From: Latrodectus hesperus
Taxonomy: Eukaryota > Arthropoda > Arachnida > Araneae > Theridiidae
Reading direction: 5' to 3'
Length of the DNA stretch: 64,000 nt
NCBI GenBank assembly: GCA_037975125.1
Contig: CM075853.1
Coordinates: forward strand, 30,436,795-30,500,794
Below are positions 57,215 through 64,000 of this stretch, in pieces. Below the pieces are notes generated by a model. The model saw nothing but the letters and a program-made list of their open reading frames with translations. It did not search any database and had not been told where the DNA came from. The position numbers were made by a program, and so were the translations under genes. Each line of letters opens with the position of its first letter. Position 1 is the first letter of the stretch.

Positions 57215-59197
57215 GTAAGTACATTTCATTTTAAAGGATTTTCTTATTGAGGATAAATTATCCATATGTCTGTAATTCTTTCTAAGTAAGCCGAAATATT
57301 TAGGTGCATTTTATAATCATCATTTTGCAATACATTTTGAAGAGAGAAATTCTCTTGTTTCCATAGTAACATATTTAAAATTGCGTAAATAAGATCAATT
57401 TCACATTTTGTCTCTATATGAGCAATAATATGGATTTAACTTATAGGGAAAAGCAATAAAAACAATAAATGAAACTTATTATATGTTGTTATTTCTGATC
57501 CCATTTGGTGTAGCAATTACACCAGGTCTACGAAAATCAAGAAACAGCAGGGGATATGCAAGGTAATCCTCCTACCATAAGTAAATTGCAGATACAAAAG
57601 AGCATTTAGGGCTAGCCTGGTAGACACCGCATTTACAGTAGGTAGTTTACAGAGCTTACGTTTACCATCAAATAATATATTTAGAATATTCAATACTAAA
57701 AAAAAGAAACTACTTAAAATTCATGCCTTAGAAATAGAATTCATTGCTTACATGCTTATATTATTTTGAATTCTTAGATTAAATGAAATTTTAAATGTGA
57801 CCTACCATTACAATAAGCGTTAATTGAAATTTTTCAAGCAAAAGCAACATAAAGTATGATTATGATGCCAAATCCGTTTCCATTAAATAGGTTAATAAAC
57901 TGTCAGATATATTCATTTGGCGTGAGATTTTGCTCCTTCTTTTAAAATATTAATATCAAGTCCTTTAAGTTCAACGCTATCTCACAAAGATTAGGAAAAC
58001 TGTCTTCTACCATTTTTCATATTTTTATCTTTTTAAATTGCTGTTTTCATTTTTTATTATCTTTGCATCTATCATTTGCATCTTGTTAATAAAAGAAGAT
58101 TATTTCATTCATGGAACATAGGTCATATTAGCGAGAAATCCGCGATACAATTTTAAAATATTTATTGCAGAAATCATCTTGCTTTATATCACTTTCGTTT
58201 TCATTATTCGGTATTTTAATTATAAATATGATGAGTGACAGTTTTCGTGACAAGATAAATTTTATATCAAATATTTTGCCTAATGACTGTTCAGAATTAG
58301 TCTCCATACACAAAGTTTTCCATGATGTTTTTATCCTACATTCAGTTTCAATACCTGTTATATTACACAATTTATTCTATCAGAGTTATATAATCATTAT
58401 ATTCGATCATAGCAAAAATTAAAAAAATAATAAGCTGTATGTCTACATCATATACTGACACAAGAGCTTATGATTAACGAAAATAATAGGTGAATTACAT
58501 TTGATAGTAACAAAAATGTACATCGGATAAAATATAATTAAGCAAATTAGATGGAAAGAAAATAATATCCAAAGTCAAAAGTCAAGTCATCGGCTTAAAA
58601 TGTAAACGTGTTTCCTAAGAATTTCGGTGGTTTCAGAAATTTCACTGTTTCTTTTGAATCTTCTTTGAAACTACCGAAATTTCACCAAGATGTGTGGATT
58701 ATGTTTATAATCATATTCTTATAGTCATGTTGAGTGTTCATTCCTAAACATTTCGTTGCCTATTGTTGTTACCTCAAATCGTGATATAACTGTATTTAAA
58801 GAAAGGTTTAAAATATTTAAATAATATGTAAGAAAAAATTTTAAAATTTGTCCATTTGAAGAGCTAAAGTCAGGATTTTTAAACTTCTAAAACTTATTCA
58901 CAGCACTGAACAGTTTTAAATTTTGCATTTTTTTTGTCCAAAAATATCTGTGTAAATTAAAAACTTAAATGGCGAATGAGTGAAGTGATTATGAATGACT
59001 CAATGATTCCATATATTTGAACTGTAAAACTGTTCGGGGACTAATGAGAAAATAAAAGAGCTGATAGTTTTAAATATTGTGCAGTTATATTACTTGTCAA
59101 CTTGTAATTCAGTAGTTTCATATTTTTCTTAAGCATTATTAATAAAATCGATTTTAAATATTCCATATTTATAAATGCTAGTAATATTTTTGTTTCC
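57215..59197. other. First calpain intron (left part) with minor repeats
   Basis: AT-rich DNA without further exons. 57490-57670 is a mixed-composition patch whose minus strand ends in AATAACAACA, possibly an old SINE. AATTTCGGTGGTTTCA (58620-58635) and TGAAACTACCGAAATT (58666-58681) form an imperfect inverted repeat. Frames at 58128-58422 on both strands are chance. Confidence 0.5.
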
Positions 59198-59625
59198 GTT
59201 GTTGTTGTTGCCGTGTGATAAGTGCAAAAAGAAAAAAGAAAAAAAAGGTAAAGAAGACAAGTCATATGGGACCAAAGGCTTGGAACACTGCCCTGACCAT
59301 ATCTTCAGCTTTTTCCGTATAAAGGGTGTCATGGCAGCAGTTGGGGTCGATGTTGAAGAGGGTCGAGGCGACATAGATGCAGTTGAAGAGGCCTCGGATC
59401 CAGTGGAACTCCTGTGCAGTGCCTGCATTCTGCGTATGTTCTCGATCCGTGGGGCATGATTTTCATAACCCTCATGGGCCCAGTCCGAATTCTGCTGATG
59501 ATAGAGGTGATACCACGGTCAGGATTAAGCTCCAGTAGGCACCATATTTTCCTTAGTCCCACGCAGAGCTGATGCCTTGCAACGGCGTTTGCATCGAAGC
59601 AAGTGGTAGTCGTGGGAGGGGATTT
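59198..59625 (-). mobile_element. 5'-truncated LINE, C-terminal ORF fragment
   Basis: The minus strand reads SIISRIRTGPMRVMKIMPHG then SRTYAECRHCTGVPLDPR, a C..C...H/P cysteine knuckle typical of LINE polyprotein ends. A frameshift follows, then HLFNCIYVASTLFNID and EKAEDMVRAVFQAFGPI, stop at 59262-59264. A CT-rich 3' segment and CAACAACAACAA tail (about 59198-59211) close the copy. It lies inside the presumed calpain intron, antisense to the gene. Confidence 0.75.
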
Positions 59626-59629
59626 TTTT

Positions 59630-62225
59630 CCGTTATTTCTATCAATGTAACTTTATAATTATAATTAAAATTATGTAAACTTACAATTTCTTTAAAATAT
59701 AAAAAATAATAAAATTTTTAACTTCATCTAACAATTAAAGATAAAATAATCCATAAGTAAACTAAATTTTAAGCACTTTAGCTAGGGCTATATGTAATTG
59801 AACATAACATACTTTGTATTTAAGTAAAATTATTTATAATTTTAAAAATTTATTCTTTTGAATGAATTGCTATTGATAGTTACTTGATAAAATTTATATT
59901 AATCAAATAAAAATTAATTAAACTTGTTTCCACTGTGAATTAAAATAGATTGCCATTTGATTAAATGTTTATTAATCAAAGATTATATTCATTAATAACC
60001 GAAGAATTATTTTGTTAAACTAAATTTCTAATAATATAGTTTCAAAAATAATAAAAAAGTTAAACTGAAAAATAAAGATTAAAAATTAAACTGAGTTTTT
60101 GCTTCGTGCTTGGAAATATCATTTTTAGTTGATAAATGATTTATAAAATCATTTATGACCGATAGTTATTTATTTTAATAACTCTGAAAGTGTCTTATTT
60201 GAATAATTAATCAATTGTTTTAAATATAAACTGATATAACTTATATTAAACTGATTTAATTAACTGATAAAATCAATTTAAACTGATATAGGGAAACGAA
60301 AATATCTAATATAATTTTTTAACTATTAAAGTATTTCTCTATTAAAAATATCATATTATTTTAATATTCCTTCATTTCCTTAAAACATTTCTTATTTATC
60401 TAAATTTGCAAAAAAATGTTTGATTTAGTTGAAAAAACATGTGTGAAAAGACGATATAGGAAAATGAAAATTTTTGTATAAGTTAAATTATGTAATTTTT
60501 ATGTTCATATAAATTGATTATAATAAATAACTTTTTAAAAATTGGTTACATAATTCAATTTTTCAGTGATAATAGCTTTGCTCTATGCTTATATATATTG
60601 GATTTATCGATCGTATTTAATCATGTTGAAGAAATTATTCTGAATTAACTTTTTACTTTTAGATGTTTGCGATTTATTTCAAACGAAAGTTAATAAATCA
60701 ATAAATAAATTTGACCTACTAAATTTTTCCCTATTAACTGCTAAATCTTAAAGGAAAATAAAAGTGATTTGAAAACTTTGCGAAATATTAGGACAAAATT
60801 TAAATATTCATGAGAAAATATTTTGTAATATCCCTAAAAATTATATGTTGTTAAGAAAGGAATTAAAATATTCATAGATCTTTTACAAATTGTTTTAACA
60901 ATATGATAAATAGTATTATAGAATTTTTGGCAGACTTGTGTTTACTGAGATTATTATCTGGTAGATATCGGTATTCATAATATTCAGCAGATTATGATTT
61001 AAGTCCAATTATAATCTCAAATTATTATTTTATATAAGTAAGACAATTTTTTTTATGTTTCTTATCATTTGCAATATTATAACTTAATACAAGAAGTGTT
61101 ATATTATGCAAAATTTATAAAAGTGGTTTAGTGGAGCAATGGGTCTTAAAAATTATAAATAATTCATGTAGTTTTTTTCAGTATCCGGTAAGAATCAATT
61201 TCAGTGTGTCACATGATTCATGTTTTGCCTTTACCTATGGAAATGATTAAATTACCAGTTTTAGTTCAGTAACTCATATGATTCGATTGGTTTAGTATGA
61301 TCTCTCGCGCTAGTATTCATCCCGAAACCTACGAATCTTGAATACAAATTGAGACATATGCAGTTTGATAAACATTCTTATGATTGCAAATATTCGAAAC
61401 AAATATTTTCGAATAACGTGAAATGAATTTAGAATAGCATCAGCGAGAAAAAGCTAAAAGAGAATTTTTGATCATCCTTTTCCCGGAAATAAATTTTCTA
61501 CTTATGATTGAGTGAAAGATAATTCAATTTTTTTTAAAAAAAAAGCAACAGTTTTAGACATGGATTTATAGAATTATTTTCATTAAAATTCAACTACTTA
61601 CTTCAATCGATTTACTTTGATTTAGTTTAACTTATATCCTTTACCATATATTAAAAATTCTTTTAAGGAATTTTAAGTTGACATTTATCATAAAAGAAAA
61701 GCAGAAAAATTATGTAGTTTATGGCTCGATACATGTTCCATTTGATATGTGACATTGATGAATTCTTTATTAATAGTTTTTTTAATATTAGTGACGACTC
61801 ACTTTCAAGAAGAAAATGAAGCAGGTCTTTTTCAGTGTATTGGGAAATATGTATGCATATACCATTTTGCAAATATTACAGCGAAATATGTGTGATTCAT
61901 CTTACCAGTTTTTACTTATTTAATGGATCAAAGTGCTAGATATGAATGACTTAAAATGTTTAGCATTTACAGTAAATAAGATATTTTACGAAATTCGCAG
62001 TAATATCAGACTTTCATTTCTTAATTTTCAGCAATTAATGCATTCAATTTTAATATTAAAAGCGTTTAAAATTCAATAATGCCTAATTGTTCCTGTATTG
62101 CTATTCCCGCTTCCGTTCTGTTGTTGCACGCACACAACAACTTTGAACAAAACTTGAATGATATCAATGATTTGAATTCCTAATTTTATCTTATTGTATT
62201 TTGGTTCTCCAACAAGCACAAATCT
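59630..62225. other. Very AT-rich stretch, no gene supported
   Basis: No exon, RNA gene or repeat pair recognised. Presumably still calpain intron. Confidence 0.5.
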
Positions 62226-62268
62226 CAGAGCTAGGGTACAGGGAAGCATGCTGGTGCAACAACAACAA
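62226..62268 (+). repeat. SINE 3' tail fragment with (CAA)n
   Basis: AGGGTACAGGGAAGCATGCT then GGTGCAACAACAACAA resembles the SINE tails at 36885 and 37200. The rest of the element is not recognisable. Confidence 0.4.
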
Positions 62269-62572
62269 ATTTGAAAGTTCTTCACATTTTATAGAAGAAT
62301 TGATATCACGTTTAAGAGATAAATAATTGAATCGAACTTAAAAGTAGCAATTCTTGTGTGGATGGATCTTGCTAGAAACGAAAAAGTCAAATTTGTTCAT
62401 TTAAGTAACAAATATTGTTTGTAATTATTACTACATGTAATGTAAAAATTGTTAGACAAATTATCTCAAATTTTTATTTAAAAAGTGTTGATCATTCAAA
62501 ATTGTATTCCATTAAAAAATATAGGAATAAAGTCCTTTTTATATTAGATTGGAGATAATTAAAGAAATATAT

Positions 62573-62890
62573 TGTTACAAATTTGTAAATATTTCTCTTA
62601 AAATATCTCAGGCAGATCTAAAAAATATTTTGGGAAAAAAAGACATATTTTGTCGTAAAAACGGCATTTTTAGTGAATTGGTGATTTGGCGACCTCTTGA
62701 CGAAAAATTGACTTTTTATGAGAAAATTTCATCATCAAAGCTCTAGGACTAATATTAAGCGAAATACCCTTGAAGAACCTTCCAGAAACCTTGGCGAAAC
62801 TCTAAAATTTTTTCTCCAAATCAGGTATAAATACCGCCGCCAGTCATAGAAGAATTTATTAGTTTGATACTGCTAAGCCTAACAGAAAGC
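62573..62890 (+). mobile_element. Diverged partial LTR related to the element at 8416-12566
   Basis: It begins TGTTACAAATTTGTAAATA like the LTR start. It keeps, in order, TTAAAATATCTCAG.CAGATC, TTTGGCGACCT, AAGCTCTAGGAC, CCAGAA.CCTTGGCGAAA and AGGTATAAATACCG (TATA box at about 62825). Weak similarity continues to CTGCTAA near 62877. The TTGGCGA subrepeats are reduced. Orientation is opposite to the young element. No internal region follows, so it is a solo or truncated LTR. The short open frame across it is meaningless. Confidence 0.8.
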
Positions 62891-62924
62891 TATTGTAAAA
62901 CATTTGTGCATATTGATTTTCGGA

Positions 62925-63050
62925 AGGATGCTTCATAGATTGTGGGCCATTCTTATGTATCGCGAGAAAAGAGAAACTTTCAAACATCCACGCGTGCAAA
63001 TGTAAACGCAGGAAACAAAAACATATAAGTTTGGCCTTAAGTTAATTTAC
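62925..63050. repeat. Second copy of the repeat at window start
   Basis: GGAAGGATGCTTCATAGATT then GTGGGCCATTCTTATGTATC corresponds to 48-110, and ACGCAGGAAACAAAAACAT corresponds to about 140-160. Confidence 0.45.
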
Positions 63051-64000
63051 AATCAAATTAATGTTAATGACCTTATTTTTATGAATTATTATAAAAGTAT
63101 ATTAAAAAGCATGTTACACATACGAAAATCAAAATCAAAATAAACTTTATTAACGATTTATGGAAAACTATCTTTTAATTCTATTTATTCACAGTCATCT
63201 TTCTTTTCAATGTATCTTTTATGAATCATAAGAATTACAGAAAATTCTAATTATATTCACTATGCTTCAATGCTTTATTTTTCGTTCTCCAGTTAAGTTC
63301 ATTGAATAGACCGTCTCTGTTAAAGCTTTATCTGTAAAATAATGTATAATTCATAGAGACAATATTATGCTCAAATTTCTTAACCCTGTCTTTTAATGCT
63401 GTTACATATATTTAGTACAAATGAAACAACTACTGCAAAATGTGCAATAAGTAGGACAATTATTGACATTATTTTCACTAAATACCAAAAACAAGCATTT
63501 ATACTACTGTTCTATACTTCGAAATGTGATAATTCTAATAGTACTTTTTATTGATAATGGATTAGAAAAGATTCACTTTGATTTGGTTTTTTAGATCCAA
63601 GAAAATATCATGGAATTACGAATGTGCATGAACATTCGCGAAAGTGCATGCTTAAGTATTCTTGGAGCTATTATTTCACCTTTGATGTGTTGTGATGTAA
63701 AAAAAGTTATCTAATGTACCTATCTCATTTAATTCAAAATTATGAGGCATTGGATAATGAAATGACTTATAGAGGACATGATAGAAAGAGAGAGGCATTA
63801 GATTATTGACTATCAATAAAATTCTAATTTCTAATTGGCATTTCTAATAATAATTCACATCACCTAAACTAAAGTTATATAATTAGAAGTTGTAATTCTG
63901 CCAATTAGATTCTGTGGCATTATTCTAAAAGCTCTGAATATGTTTATGAAAAAGTATATCCCGAAATTTGAAACAAGAATATATATCATAGCTTAAGAGA
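63051..64000. other. AT-rich stretch, no gene supported
   Basis: No coding exon, RNA gene or repeat pair recognised up to the window end. Confidence 0.5.

Noticed and set aside
56975..57265. 96-codon minus-strand frame over the calpain exon
   Set aside because: Shadow of the plus-strand exon, which has splice sites and a recognisable motif.

Overview
The window looks like a euchromatic stretch of a large, AT-rich arthropod genome. A spider is my best inference, from the Ty3/Gypsy element with MKAGQEE-type heptads in its Gag, several tRNA-derived SINE families, mariner-type transposons, long TA microsatellites and gene pieces split by long introns. No bacterial signature (operons, ribosome binding sites, dense ORFs) is present. 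Nearly all open frames over 60 codons on either strand are chance frames or microsatellite translations.

Layout. 0-8.3 kb is AT-rich intergenic or intronic DNA with SINE copies (244, 2150, 4152, 5629), one MITE (3431-3692) and a GC-richer noncoding island (7160-7640). 8.4-14.8 kb is a nested transposon complex. A young Ty3/Gypsy LTR element (8416-12566, minus strand) sits in a TA tract of a locally duplicated segment. Next to it is a decayed mariner-like transposon (13026-14670) whose transposase is split by a 5'-truncated LINE fragment. 15.7-18.4 kb holds more copies of the MITE family, a SINE, and the last two exons of an unidentified plus-strand gene (17780-18417), with a MITE inside its last intron. 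19.8-23.5 kb holds microsatellites, a SINE and a dead DD34D-type mariner (22330-23370).

23.5-57 kb is very AT-rich and gene-poor. Points of interest are a SINE with target-site duplications (27354-27653), a candidate promoter and noncoding first exon (28430-28919) with a perfect TGCGCATGCGCA palindrome and a good splice donor, a LINE 3' remnant (33895-34390), tandem duplications, possible regulatory islands near 46.2 and 50.6 kb, and a near-perfect 54-bp-arm hairpin (54100-54217). At 56893-57214 lies the most convincing host coding exon: the N-terminal exon of a calpain-type cysteine protease on the plus strand. The rest of that gene must lie beyond the window. The 28.8 kb exon could be its distant 5' exon, but that is a hypothesis. 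The right end holds a LINE C-terminal fragment (59198-59625), a diverged LTR related to the young element (62573-about 62890), and a repeat shared with the first 200 bases.

The most unusual object is the LTR element. Its two LTRs differ by one base in about 628, yet its single long ORF joins the Gag zinc knuckle in frame to the tail of the RNase H/integrase region. Protease, reverse transcriptase and nearly all of RNase H are absent. This describes a recently moved, trans-dependent Gag-integrase element. I found nothing that clearly amounts to a new cellular system.
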